64,000 nt of DNA, taken from contig CAWFYS010000006.1 of assembly GCA_963820075.1 (NCBI GenBank), positions 783,288 through 847,287 on the forward strand. The letters run 5' to 3'. The translations under genes and the position numbers were made by a program. Position 1 is the first letter of the stretch; every line of letters begins with the position of its first letter. This DNA is from Kumtagia sp963820075. Lineage in GTDB: Bacteria > Pseudomonadota > Alphaproteobacteria > Rhizobiales > Rhizobiaceae. The notes below the pieces were generated by a model. That model searched no databases. It saw only the letters and a list, made by a program, of their open reading frames with translations, and was not told where the DNA came from. Of the stretch, positions 16,589 to 24,578 are shown piece after piece.

Positions 16589-17518
16589 CTAGCCCTCGAT
16601 ATCCGATATCGTCACGACCCGGCAGTTTCCAGCGGCTGGCACGGCCCTGCAGACATCGGCTGCCGTGACCAGTTGAACGCCGTCAAGGCTGGTGATCAGC
16701 TTCATTTGCAGCATGTCGTTGGGCGCGATCAAGTGCAGCGTGGTGGCGGGGGTGTTCTTGATTGTCGCCAGCAGAGTGTCCCCTACTCCCAACTCCTTCA
16801 GAAAGGCCGCCAGCCTCTTCTCCAGCGTCTTGTTCATTTCATAGGTCTTGTAGCTCCCGGCATTCTTTCGGCTGACCACCTTCTCCTCGATGATCCGCTT
16901 CTTGCCCTTCACCACCTTGTATTTGGTCCGGTAGAAAACTTTTGTCCGGACGAAGGTCGTGGTGATCTGGTGCACGCCGAGGGAGGCCCACTGGCCGACC
17001 ACTCGCCGCACGCCGCCTGCCAGGATCAGCGGGCACGCGGAAGCGCAATAGGCGCCGTTGGCAAAGGCCGTGCCATAGAATGCGGCCGCCTTGCCCTTGT
17101 TGAGCTTGCAATCCTTGAAACCTGGATAGCAGCCTTCGAAACGCGTCAGGCCGACCGCCACGTCGAGCTTGTTCCGGCGGATCAGGCTGGCGATCGCCAT
17201 CGCCGCGTCGACGTCGCCGCCCGGCGAACTGATCACCACCGGCAGCCTGCGGCCGGCGAGCCGCTTCAACACCTTCCTGAACTCAGCCGGCGTCGCCGCG
17301 ACGATCGCCCCCTCGGCGGAAATCCATTCCGGGCAGGTCGGCTCGCATCCCGCCGCACTGCTGCGCACCACGGCAAACCGCATCGGATTGTCCTCGGGGC
17401 TTTGCGCCACCGATCCACCCGCCATCGACGAATGCATGAGCGCCAGCATGGCCGGCAGCGCCGAAACCAATGCGAAAAACCGCAACACCCAGTGTCGGGA
17501 GAAATATCCCTCGGCCAC
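16589..17518 (-). CDS. Secreted ClpP/SppA-fold-like protein (COG3904 type)
   Basis: A 309-residue paralogue of the downstream gene, with a signal peptide or N-terminal anchor at about residues 9-33. The core segments are MRFAVVRSSAAGCEPTCPEW, VISSPGGDVDAAMAIA, AYCASACPLILAGG (candidate catalytic serine) and SLGVHQI (candidate histidine, in the position of the ClpP MIHQP motif). A lysine-rich insert (about 30 residues, VFYRTKYKVVKGKKR...) follows the histidine and is absent from the paralogue. Start GTG 17518 has AAGGGG 7-9 nt upstream; the open frame to 17569 adds residues without signal-peptide character. Protease activity is inferred from fold and motifs only. Confidence 0.75.
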   Translation of the reverse strand: MAEGYFSRHWVLRFFALVSALPAMLALMHSSMAGGSVAQSPEDNPMRFAVVRSSAAGCEPTCPEWISAEGAIVAATPAEFRKVLKRLAGRRLPVVISSPGGDVDAAMAIASLIRRNKLDVAVGLTRFEGCYPGFKDCKLNKGKAAAFYGTAFANGAYCASACPLILAGGVRRVVGQWASLGVHQITTTFVRTKVFYRTKYKVVKGKKRIIEEKVVSRKNAGSYKTYEMNKTLEKRLAAFLKELGVGDTLLATIKNTPATTLHLIAPNDMLQMKLITSLDGVQLVTAADVCRAVPAAGNCRVVTISDIEG

Positions 17519-17692
17519 ACCAAAACCCCTTGATTGGACTGATCTTAATCGAGGTGCGGACGCGCGCAAGAGGCTCGCGCAGGTTGTCTTCGCAGCTGTT
17601 CGAACCTGATATCGAACCCGTTTCCGTGTCGATCGAATCCAGAGGCCGGCACGAGAACATCTTCGTGGTCATCCGCTCGGGCAATGCCCGCT

Positions 17693-17724
17693 CAAAAAGA
17701 AACGGGCCCGTCGCCGGGCCCGTT
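17693..17724 (-). terminator. Rho-independent terminator of tuf
   Basis: On the minus strand a perfect 10 bp stem AACGGGCCCG with a 4 nt loop is followed by TCTTTTT. It lies about 45 nt beyond the tuf stop codon, a strong intrinsic terminator. Confidence 0.9.
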
Positions 17725-17767
17725 CTTGAAGAAGAAAAAATGTTCTTCTTACGCTTTGGTCGAGACG

Positions 17768-18943
17768 TTACTCTTTGATGGAGACGACGACGCCGGCGCC
17801 GACGGTACGTCCGCCCTCGCGGATGGCGAAGCGCAGCTTCTCTTCCATGGCGATCGGCACGATCAGTTCGACGTCCACCGTCACATTGTCGCCCGGCATC
17901 ACCATCTCCGTGCCTTCCGCCAATGACACGATGCCGGTCACGTCGGTGGTGCGGAAATAGAATTGCGGCCGGTAGTTGGTGAAGAACGGCGTATGGCGGC
18001 CGCCTTCCTCCTTGGTCAGGATATAGGCTTCCGCCTGGAACTTCTTGTGCGGCTTCACCGAGCCCGGCTTGGCCAGAACCTGGCCGCGCTCAACCCCGTC
18101 ACGGTCGATGCCGCGCAGCAGCGCGCCGATGTTGTCGCCCGCCTGGCCCTGGTCGAGCAGCTTGCGGAACATCTCGACGCCCGTGCAGGTCGTCTTCTGG
18201 GTCGGGCGGATGCCGACGATCTCAAGCTCCTCGCCGACCTTGACGATGCCGCGCTCGACGCGCCCCGTCACCACCGTGCCGCGGCCCGAGATCGAGAACA
18301 CGTCCTCGATCGGCATCAGGAACGGCTGGTCGATCGGACGCTCCGGCGTCGGAATGTAGTCGTCAACCGCCTGCATCAGCTTGCGGATGGCGTTCTCGCC
18401 GATCTCCTTGTTCGAATCCTCGAGGGCGGCCAGCGCCGAGCCCGTGACGATCGGAATGTCGTCGCCCGGGAACTCGTTCTTCGACAGAAGCTCGCGAACC
18501 TCCAGCTCGACCAGTTCCAGAAGCTCCGGATCGTCGACCTGGTCGACCTTGTTCAAAAACACCACGATCGACGGAACGCCGACCTGGCGGGCCAGAAGAA
18601 TGTGCTCGCGCGTCTGCGGCATCGGGCCGTCGGCCGCGCTCACAACCAGGATCGCGCCGTCCATCTGTGCCGCGCCGGTGATCATGTTCTTCACATAGTC
18701 GGCATGGCCGGGGCAGTCGACATGCGCATAGTGGCGCTTGGCCGTCTCGTATTCGACATGCGCCGTCGAGATCGTGATGCCGCGCGCCTTCTCCTCGGGT
18801 GCGGCGTCGATCTGGTCATACCGCTTGTACTCACCAAAATACTTGGTGATCGCCGCCGTCAGCGACGTCTTGCCATGGTCGACATGGCCGATCGTCCCAA
18901 TGTTGACATGCGGCTTCGTCCGCTCGAATTTGCTCTTGGCCAT
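17768..18943 (-). CDS. tuf: Translation elongation factor Tu
   Basis: A 391-residue EF-Tu, the GTPase that delivers aminoacyl-tRNA to the ribosome. The GTPase domain contains GHVDHGKT (P-loop, ~19-26), DCPGH and NKVD(Q). Domains 2 and 3 follow without a break, ending VVSIKE. The Shine-Dalgarno AAGGAAAGAG precedes ATG 18943. It is not next to fusA here; its position upstream of the secE-nusG region corresponds to the second tuf locus (tufB type) of proteobacteria, though a glycosyltransferase and two secreted-protein genes intervene. A strong terminator follows. Confidence 0.98.
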   Translation of the reverse strand: MAKSKFERTKPHVNIGTIGHVDHGKTSLTAAITKYFGEYKRYDQIDAAPEEKARGITISTAHVEYETAKRHYAHVDCPGHADYVKNMITGAAQMDGAILVVSAADGPMPQTREHILLARQVGVPSIVVFLNKVDQVDDPELLELVELEVRELLSKNEFPGDDIPIVTGSALAALEDSNKEIGENAIRKLMQAVDDYIPTPERPIDQPFLMPIEDVFSISGRGTVVTGRVERGIVKVGEELEIVGIRPTQKTTCTGVEMFRKLLDQGQAGDNIGALLRGIDRDGVERGQVLAKPGSVKPHKKFQAEAYILTKEEGGRHTPFFTNYRPQFYFRTTDVTGIVSLAEGTEMVMPGDNVTVDVELIVPIAMEEKLRFAIREGGRTVGAGVVVSIKE

Positions 18944-18992
18944 TATGCTCTTTCCTTGGCGTCAGCTATCTAGGGTCTGCTCGAATGGCGCG

Positions 18993-19021
18993 GATTAGCG
19001 ACAACGAACGCAAAAAACAAG
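18993..19021 (-). promoter_or_regulatory. Candidate promoter for tuf
   Basis: On the minus strand CTTGTT (-35, 19016-19021) and CTAATC (-10, 18993-18998) are 17 bp apart, 50 nt upstream of the tuf start. Found by eye. Confidence 0.4.
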
Positions 19022-19171
19022 GGGTTTCAGCCGCTGACCGGGAGGCAATCGGGAACGCGGCGTACCCCGGCGATCCGTGCCGGAAGGTGCCTGGATGCCG
19101 GATCCGCTCGCCGCCGCGGCTCTCGGCCGCGCGCCCCAATCAGGTTGCGCCCCGGGGCGCCGCGCGGAAAA

Positions 19172-20461
19172 CTAATCAGGCGCGCCGGGTATCAGGGCGA
19201 TTTGTTCGCCGCCGATCGCCGGCCAAATCCTGATGGAGCGGTCGATGCCGCCGGTAACGACCGTGCCATCGGGCCCGAAAGCCACGGCGTAGAGCGGACC
19301 GTCGTGGCCGACCTGCATGAGTTCGTCGCCCCTCCGCATGTCCCAAAGGCGGGCCGTGCCGTCGAGCGAAGCGCTGAGCAGACGCTTGCCGTCGTCCGAG
19401 ATCGCCAGCGCGTAGACCGTCCCGGAATGACCGTCGAAGCGTCCAAGCTCCTTGCCGGCTTCGGCATCCCACACCTTGATCGTATGGTCGCCGCTGCCGG
19501 TAATCGCCTGGCGCCCGTCCGGTGTGAACACCACGCCGTAGGTGCCACGCTCATGCCCCAGCCAACCGCGGATCAGGCGGCCCTGGTCGATGTCCCAGAG
19601 ATTCAGCTCGCCGTCGATGCTGCCGCTGATCGCCTGCTTGCCGTCGGGCGAGACGGCAACGCCGCTGATCGACCAGTCGTGGCCCTGCAGAACATGCCGT
19701 ACCGCCTTGTTCTCGATGTCCCAGACGATGATGGTACCGTTTTCGTGCACGCTGACAGCGGTCCGCCCGTCTCGGGAAAGCGCCAGTTTGTTGGCGCCGC
19801 CGTGCTGGCTCGCGGAAAACACATGCAGCACCGCGCCGTCGGCCACGGATCGCAGCACGATTTCGCCGTCGTCGCCAGCCGTGAGCGCGCGCTGTCCGTC
19901 CGGCAGAAAGAGTGCCGTGCGCGCCATGTCCTTATGGGCGCCAAGGTTCCGGATCAGATGCCTGCCGGCGAAGTCCCAGAGTTTGATCTCGCGGTCGGTG
20001 CTGGCACTCATCAGTGACTTCTGGTCGGGTGACACGGCAAGCCACACCACGGCGTCGCGATGTCCGTCGGGCTGGGTCGGCACGACCGCCGGCTCGGGCA
20101 GGGGCGCCACCGTTTGCACCGGCGGCTGGGGCGGCGCGCTGGCAAGGTCTTCTGCCTTGGACTCGGCAGGTACGGGCGCGGGCGGCGGCTGGGGCGGCGC
20201 GCTGGCGACCTCTTCGCCCTTCGGCTCGGACGATCGCGCTGCCAATGCCGGCCCCTCCTTCACCACCTGTCCACCGGCATCCGGAGCCTGAAGCCGCATC
20301 ACTGTCCAGTAGCCGGCACCGGCTGCGGCCAGAACCACGACGACCACCGCGGCGACCAAACTCGGCCAGACCGGCTTGCCCTTGTCGCGCCGTGCCGCCT
20401 CCCGTCCGAAAAGCGGCGCCGCCTTCGGCCTATTGCGCACCTTGGACTTGTCGGGGTTCAT
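19172..20461 (-). CDS. Membrane-anchored WD40 repeat protein
   Basis: A 429-residue protein with a short basic cytoplasmic N-terminus and one membrane span (~31-54). A proline/alanine-rich linker (~55-135) contains two copies of ASAPPQPP. A C-terminal domain of about seven WD40 repeats (136-429) shows regular GH...SPDG...SGSxDGxxxLWD units, for example SGSIDGELNLWDI and TGSGDHTIKVWDA. Orientation (N-in, propeller in the periplasm) is inferred from the basic N-terminus. Beta-propellers of this kind scaffold protein complexes; partner and role are unknown. It is monocistronic, on the strand of the tuf cluster. It could be a stand-alone sensor or an envelope scaffold. Confidence 0.85.
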   Translation of the reverse strand: MNPDKSKVRNRPKAAPLFGREAARRDKGKPVWPSLVAAVVVVVLAAAGAGYWTVMRLQAPDAGGQVVKEGPALAARSSEPKGEEVASAPPQPPPAPVPAESKAEDLASAPPQPPVQTVAPLPEPAVVPTQPDGHRDAVVWLAVSPDQKSLMSASTDREIKLWDFAGRHLIRNLGAHKDMARTALFLPDGQRALTAGDDGEIVLRSVADGAVLHVFSASQHGGANKLALSRDGRTAVSVHENGTIIVWDIENKAVRHVLQGHDWSISGVAVSPDGKQAISGSIDGELNLWDIDQGRLIRGWLGHERGTYGVVFTPDGRQAITGSGDHTIKVWDAEAGKELGRFDGHSGTVYALAISDDGKRLLSASLDGTARLWDMRRGDELMQVGHDGPLYAVAFGPDGTVVTGGIDRSIRIWPAIGGEQIALIPGAPD

Positions 20462-20688
20462 CGCGCACCCTCAATCCCGCAACGCGGCGCCGCAGGTCAA
20501 ACATCCGACCGCCCGGTATTTCATCCGCGCCTGCGAGGCAGGATTCCATCACAATATGGAAAGCTGGTCCACCGACATCAGCGTCATCATCGCGCCGTTT
20601 CAGGTCCAGGCGCGCACGAGCCGATAAAGGGCGCCAGCAAACTCGAATGAGCCTTGATAAGCACTTGTTTTTTTTGCAAAAAATGGCT

Positions 20689-20762
20689 TGGCTGGGGAAC
20701 CTGGATTCGAACCAGGACTAACGGAGTCAGAGTCCGCTGGTCTACCGTTAACCTATTCCCCA
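20689..20762 (-). tRNA. tRNA-Gln (anticodon CTG)
   Basis: A 74 nt cloverleaf on the minus strand: acceptor TGGGGAA paired with TTCCCCA followed by G and the encoded CCA. The anticodon stem GCGGA/TCCGT encloses the loop CTCTGAC (anticodon CTG), and the T-arm is CCTGGTTCGAATCCAGG. It reads CAG codons. Confidence 0.95.
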
Positions 20763-20989
20763 GCATCGCGCGGCAGGCCGCGGCTGGTTCTGTCAAGCCT
20801 GCGCTGCCTTGTATCCGCGATAACGCAGGAGTCAAGTGCGCAGGCGACAGGCGCAGGGCATCGCTTGAAGCGGTGGGGGATTTTGGCCTGAACCCACTTG
20901 TGGGCAGCTCGGGCCTGAAGCTAAAAGTCGTGTAGGAAATCCCCGAAACCGTGTAGGAAACCCTGTATGGATTCCCGAAGGGGTGGGAC

Positions 20990-21076
20990 GCTGGCGTGGC
21001 GAAACTGGTAAACGCGAAAGACTTAAAATCTTTTGTCCTCAGCGACTTACGGGTTCGATTCCCGTCGCCAGCACCA
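20990..21076 (+). tRNA. tRNA-Leu (anticodon TAA)
   Basis: An 87 nt class II tRNA: acceptor GCTGGCG pairing with CGCCAGC, then A and the encoded CCA. The anticodon loop CTTAAAA (anticodon TAA) sits in the AAAGA/TCTTT stem. A long variable arm precedes the T-arm ACGGGTTCGATTCCCGT. It reads TTA codons. A 3' fragment of another leucine tRNA follows 21 nt downstream. Confidence 0.96.
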
Positions 21077-21097
21077 ACCAGCAAAAGACGTGGAATG

Positions 21098-21139
21098 ACG
21101 GGCTTGCCCGTGCGGGTTCGATCCCCGCCGCCCGCACCA
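21098..21139 (+). pseudogene. 3' fragment of a second tRNA-Leu
   Basis: 42 nt that look like the 3' half of a class II tRNA: a hairpin ACGGGC-TT-GCCCGT fitting a leucine variable arm, then a perfect T-arm (GCGGG, loop TTCGATC, CCCGC), then CGCCCGC-A-CCA as the 3' acceptor strand. The expected 5' strand GCGGGCG, D-arm and anticodon arm are absent. The acceptor strand matches leucine tRNAs of the GCGGGCG type and differs from the intact neighbour (GCTGGCG), so it is not a simple duplication of it. It may be a deletion remnant or an attachment-site scar; no integrase is visible nearby. Confidence 0.75.
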
Positions 21140-21273
21140 TGGAATTGCTGTCGATTTTTGACTTGTGAGCGGTCGGCGGTTCCATCTTGACGGAAAGCCA
21201 GCGCGTCGGAACAAACGCCGTAGTTCCACGTTGGTTAGCTCCCTGACCTCCACATAATGTTGGGGCCTCCTAA

Positions 21274-21304
21274 CCCGCCGATGACATCTACATCGGCGGG
21301 TTTT
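21274..21304 (+). terminator. Rho-independent terminator downstream of tRNA-Leu
   Basis: A perfect 10 bp stem CCCGCCGATG/CATCGGCGGG with a 7 nt loop followed by TTTT. It lies ~200 nt beyond tRNA-Leu and 135 nt beyond the tRNA fragment. Most of the stretch 21140-21651 has no gene I can support. It otherwise holds a 15 bp tandem repeat (GGAAAGACTTGGCGT twice, 21400-21429) and the FNR-type box near 21590. Confidence 0.85.
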
Positions 21305-21582
21305 CCTGTTCCGCTCGGCAGCGCTCGCAGCCCTTGCCGCTATGGAATCCGGGCTCGGTGCCGCCGACGACGGAACGGCCGGCTTGCTGCGGCAGGCCTG
21401 GAAAGACTTGGCGTGGAAAGACTTGGCGTGGAATGCCTTCCGGAACATAGTGGACATGGTGGCGGTATCGCCTCACCTTCAGCCGCGCCGACCAACTTGC
21501 GAGATGGGAGCCGGAAGGCGGCGCGACAGCCGATGACGACGTGCCGGCTTCCGTGGGTCGCGATGGCTGCATCATGCGTTGT

Positions 21583-21596
21583 TTGACCCTGGTCAA
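21583..21596. promoter_or_regulatory. FNR/FixK-type box upstream of universal stress gene
   Basis: TTGACCCTGGTCAA is a perfect dyad matching the TTGAYNNNNRTCAA consensus of FNR/FixK-family regulators. Its centre is about 62 nt before the ATG at 21652, so activation from a class II position (-41.5) would start transcription ~21 nt upstream of the gene. FNR/FixK control of universal stress genes under low oxygen is well known. Confidence 0.7.
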
Positions 21597-21651
21597 GGCG
21601 GGAACCGACTTTGGAATCAATACTACCTCATCCTCAAAGGAGATGGCGGCG

Positions 21652-22476
21652 ATGATCTACAGTACAATCATGGTTCAACTCGACATCGATGCGCCGGCGA
21701 CGCCGCGGCTGACCCTCGCCTGGGACCTCGCGCGCCGTTTCGAGGCCGACCTGATCGCCTTTTCTGCCGCCGATCAGCACCTTGTTGTTCCCAGCGAGAT
21801 AGACGGCACGGTCACGGCGAAAGTGGCACGCAGGCAGGTCGAAGCGATCGAGGATCGCCTCAGCGTGCTGAAATCCGAGTTCGAAAATCTCACCCAGGAC
21901 AGCAACCGGGCCTCCTGGCGCGGCATGGTCGGCGACCCGACGCGGTTTCTGGCGCTGCACGCCCGCGCTGCCGACTTGATCATCGTCGGTTCTCCCGAAG
22001 TTTCAGGAATCGACCGTTATCGAACCATCGATCCGGGCGAGCTCATCGTTTCGGCCGGAAGGCCGGTTCTTTTTGCGTCCGAAGGCCAGCAGCCGCTGAA
22101 AGCCGAAAATGTCCTGATCGGCTGGAAAGATGCACGCGAGGCGCGCCGTGCCGTGGTCGACGCCATGCCGTTCCTCACCGGAGCGGCGCAGGTGCTCGTT
22201 GCGACGATCGAAGAGGGTGACGGAGCGATCGCGCGAGAGAGCGGGGCCGATGTGGTGCGCTTTCTGATGAAGCACGGCGTGAAGGCGCGTTTGGATGTTC
22301 TGGACGTCGGCGGGGCGAACGCAACGGAAGCGCTGGTGGAATTGGCCCGTGAAATCGGAGCCGACCTGATGGTCTCGGGAGGTTACGGCCACAGCCGCCT
22401 GCGTCAATGGGCATTTGGCGGCGTGACGCGCACACTGCTGCAGCACGGCTCGATCAACCGGCTGATCGCCAACTGA
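21652..22476 (+). CDS. Universal stress protein (UspA family)
   Basis: A 274-residue cytosolic protein with two USP-like halves. It starts MIYSTIMVQLDIDAPATPRL. The C-terminal half carries a G-x2-G-x9-G ATP-binding-type motif in SGGYGHSRLRQWAFGGVT (~250-267), followed by RTLLQHGS. Start ATG 21652 has AAGGAG 9 nt upstream; an ATG at 21643 overlaps the Shine-Dalgarno site and is less likely. It is preceded by a perfect FNR/FixK box. It is paralogous to the gene at 24579. Known relatives bind ATP or small ligands and aid survival in stasis or hypoxia; the exact role is unknown. Confidence 0.88.
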   Translation: MIYSTIMVQLDIDAPATPRLTLAWDLARRFEADLIAFSAADQHLVVPSEIDGTVTAKVARRQVEAIEDRLSVLKSEFENLTQDSNRASWRGMVGDPTRFLALHARAADLIIVGSPEVSGIDRYRTIDPGELIVSAGRPVLFASEGQQPLKAENVLIGWKDAREARRAVVDAMPFLTGAAQVLVATIEEGDGAIARESGADVVRFLMKHGVKARLDVLDVGGANATEALVELAREIGADLMVSGGYGHSRLRQWAFGGVTRTLLQHGSINRLIAN

Positions 22477-22596
22477 TCGGGAAAACAAAGGATCGCGACG
22501 GCAGCGGCGGGCCGCCGCGCGAAATATCCCGCCCAAGCCTGTCGGGATTTTTCGCGATGGGCGGCCTGCGAATAAGCCTTTCGGCGCTTGCGGTGT

Positions 22597-23577
22597 TCAA
22601 GCACCTTGGTCAGCAAAAGCTCTGTCCGCCGCGCGACGGATGAATGCCTCGACGCGGTCGGTCGCGACGAATTGCGGCATGTGGCCGATGCCGTCGAGCA
22701 ATTCCAGTTCGAAGCCCTTGACGCGTCCGGCCAGTGGCAGGGCATGGTCTTCATGCCGAATGACCTGGTCGGCAGTGCCGAAAAGCACATCGACGGGAGC
22801 GTCTATCTCCGCCAGCCGCGCCTCGTAGCGTCCGAGTTCACCCTTGAGCGCGACGAAATCGGTCGACGTCGCCTCGAAATGGCTCGGGCGCAGGCCCAGC
22901 AGGCCGCCGCCCGCGACGATATAGTCCTTTGGCGTGGCTTGCGGACCGAAGACAAAGGCAAGCGTCTGCGGGGCGTATTTGAGCGACATCGGCACCGCCG
23001 TCGTATAGGCGAGCAGCTTGCGCTTGAGCGGCGAGCGTATTGCTAGCCCTGAAAACTCCGGCGGCGCGGCCTTGGCCTCGCGCGTGACCGGCGAAAGCAG
23101 CGCCAGTCCCGCGACCTTGTCCGGATGGTCGAGGGCGAGCGCCAGCGCCACGGCGCCGCCGAGTGAGTGACCGACCACCAGCGGCTTCTCAAGGGCCAGC
23201 GCGTCGATGAAACCGGACACGATATCGGCCTGTTCGCCGAGGCGGCCGTCCGCGCCATGGGCCCGGATGGAATAGCCGGAACCCGGCCGATCCAGGGCAA
23301 TGACGTGAAAATCGCCCGACAGGCGATCGAACAGCGTATGCCGGAAATGATGCAACTGGCCGCCAAGGCCGTGGAGGAAGAGGATCGGACGGCCCCGCCC
23401 TGCCTCGACATAGTGAATATGGTTTCCGCCCAGCGCAACGAAGCGGCCCGCCGGAGGTATCCGCCTTTCCGCCTCGGCCGCAAGCCGCCGGGTCGCGAGC
23501 GCGAAATAGCCGACCACGAGGCAGGCCGCCAGGAACAACGCGCCCGCCAGCCAGAAAGCCAAGTCCATAGCGGCCAT
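22597..23577 (-). CDS. Alpha/beta hydrolase with N-terminal membrane anchor
   Basis: A 326-residue alpha/beta hydrolase. The N-terminus (MAAMDLAFWLAGALFLAACL) is one membrane span. The catalytic domain begins at about residue 46 with GGNHIHYVEAG, oxyanion HG in LFLHGLGG, nucleophile serine in VVGHSLGGA and late FGTADQVI...DGIGHMPQ, giving the acid and histidine. Hydrolysed substrate unknown (ester, lactone or epoxide). The start is uncertain: ATG 23577 is used, while an in-frame ATG at 23607 would add 10 residues. It is divergent from the CinA-like gene. Confidence 0.85.
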   Translation of the reverse strand: MAAMDLAFWLAGALFLAACLVVGYFALATRRLAAEAERRIPPAGRFVALGGNHIHYVEAGRGRPILFLHGLGGQLHHFRHTLFDRLSGDFHVIALDRPGSGYSIRAHGADGRLGEQADIVSGFIDALALEKPLVVGHSLGGAVALALALDHPDKVAGLALLSPVTREAKAAPPEFSGLAIRSPLKRKLLAYTTAVPMSLKYAPQTLAFVFGPQATPKDYIVAGGGLLGLRPSHFEATSTDFVALKGELGRYEARLAEIDAPVDVLFGTADQVIRHEDHALPLAGRVKGFELELLDGIGHMPQFVATDRVEAFIRRAADRAFADQGA

Positions 23578-23767
23578 TCTTGTCATCTCGCCATGCACAT
23601 ACTGCAACGCGACCCTATCGGAGGCGACGGATCAGGCAAGGGCGTTCGCAGGGCCGGCCCTCGCGGGAAGCGGCGCGCCGCGCGAGCCCGAACATCGTTC
23701 ACGGTTCGTGTTCATTGCCGCGCCAGCCCTGCCGCGCTATTTCGGGGCGGCTATGCAAGGGGCGTCC

Positions 23768-24511
23768 ATGACCGACACCGTCACCGCAGCGATGCTCGTC
23801 ATTGGCGACGAGATCCTTTCCGGCCGCACCAAGGACCGCAACATCGGCCATCTTGCCGATATCATGACGGCGATCGGCATCGACCTGAAGGAGGTGCGTA
23901 TTGTCGCCGATGAAGAGAACGATATCGCCGACGCCGTCAACGCGCTGCGCCACCGCTACACCTATCTGTTCACGACGGGCGGCATCGGGCCGACCCATGA
24001 CGACATCACCGCCAATTCCGTCGCCAAGGCGTTCGGCCTGCCATGCGAACATGACGCGAAGGCCCTGGCGCTGCTCGCAAGCCATTATTCGGCGCGCGGC
24101 CTGGAATTCACCGAAGCACGGAAGCGCATGGCGCGCATGCCGCGAGGTGCCGTCCACATAGACAATCCGGTGTCGGTCGCGCCGGGATTTCGCATCGGCA
24201 ACGTGCACGTGATGGCCGGGGTGCCGGCGATTTTCCAGGCAATGCTCGACAGCGTCGTGCCGACGCTGAAAGCCGGGCGGAAGCTCCTGTCAGCCTCCAT
24301 TCACTGCCCGTTCGGCGAGGGGGTCATCGGCGGACCGCTCGGCGAAATCCAGAAGGCACATCCTGAAACCATCATCGGATCCTATCCGAAATACCGTGAC
24401 GGTTCCTTCTGGACCGAACTCGTTGTACGCTCGCGCTCGGCGGATACGCTCGAGGCTGCCCGCGCCGCGGTTGAAGCCATGGTGAACGGCCTGGCTTCGG
24501 CCGCTCGATGA
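23768..24511 (+). CDS. Molybdopterin-binding/CinA N-terminal domain protein
   Basis: A 247-residue protein with the MoCF-biosynthesis/CinA fold: AAMLVIGDEILSGRTKDRN near the start, TTGGIGPTHDDITANSVAKA at about 68-87 and a late HVMAGVPAIFQAM. It lacks the CinA deamidase (C-terminal) domain, so it is a stand-alone MocF-type domain as found in many alphaproteobacteria. In relatives this domain is linked to nucleotide pyrophosphatase or NAD-repair-type activity. Start ATG 23768 has AAGGGG 6 nt upstream. It is followed 67 nt later by a universal stress gene. Confidence 0.85.
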   Translation: MTDTVTAAMLVIGDEILSGRTKDRNIGHLADIMTAIGIDLKEVRIVADEENDIADAVNALRHRYTYLFTTGGIGPTHDDITANSVAKAFGLPCEHDAKALALLASHYSARGLEFTEARKRMARMPRGAVHIDNPVSVAPGFRIGNVHVMAGVPAIFQAMLDSVVPTLKAGRKLLSASIHCPFGEGVIGGPLGEIQKAHPETIIGSYPKYRDGSFWTELVVRSRSADTLEAARAAVEAMVNGLASAAR

Positions 24512-24578
24512 AGGCGCATGTCGGAACCGGGACGGCCCGCGCATAGTATTCTTCCTTGGAAGGAGCCAGGAGCGCGCC

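Noticed and set aside
21400..21429. Tandem 15 bp repeat as a CRISPR or iteron
   Set aside because: Only two full units occur, directly abutting, with no spacers and no partner genes. No CRISPR array is seen in the window.
21047..21457. 136-codon minus-strand frame next to tRNA-Leu
   Set aside because: It overlaps the tRNA-Leu 3' end, the tRNA fragment and the terminator, and has no recognisable protein features.
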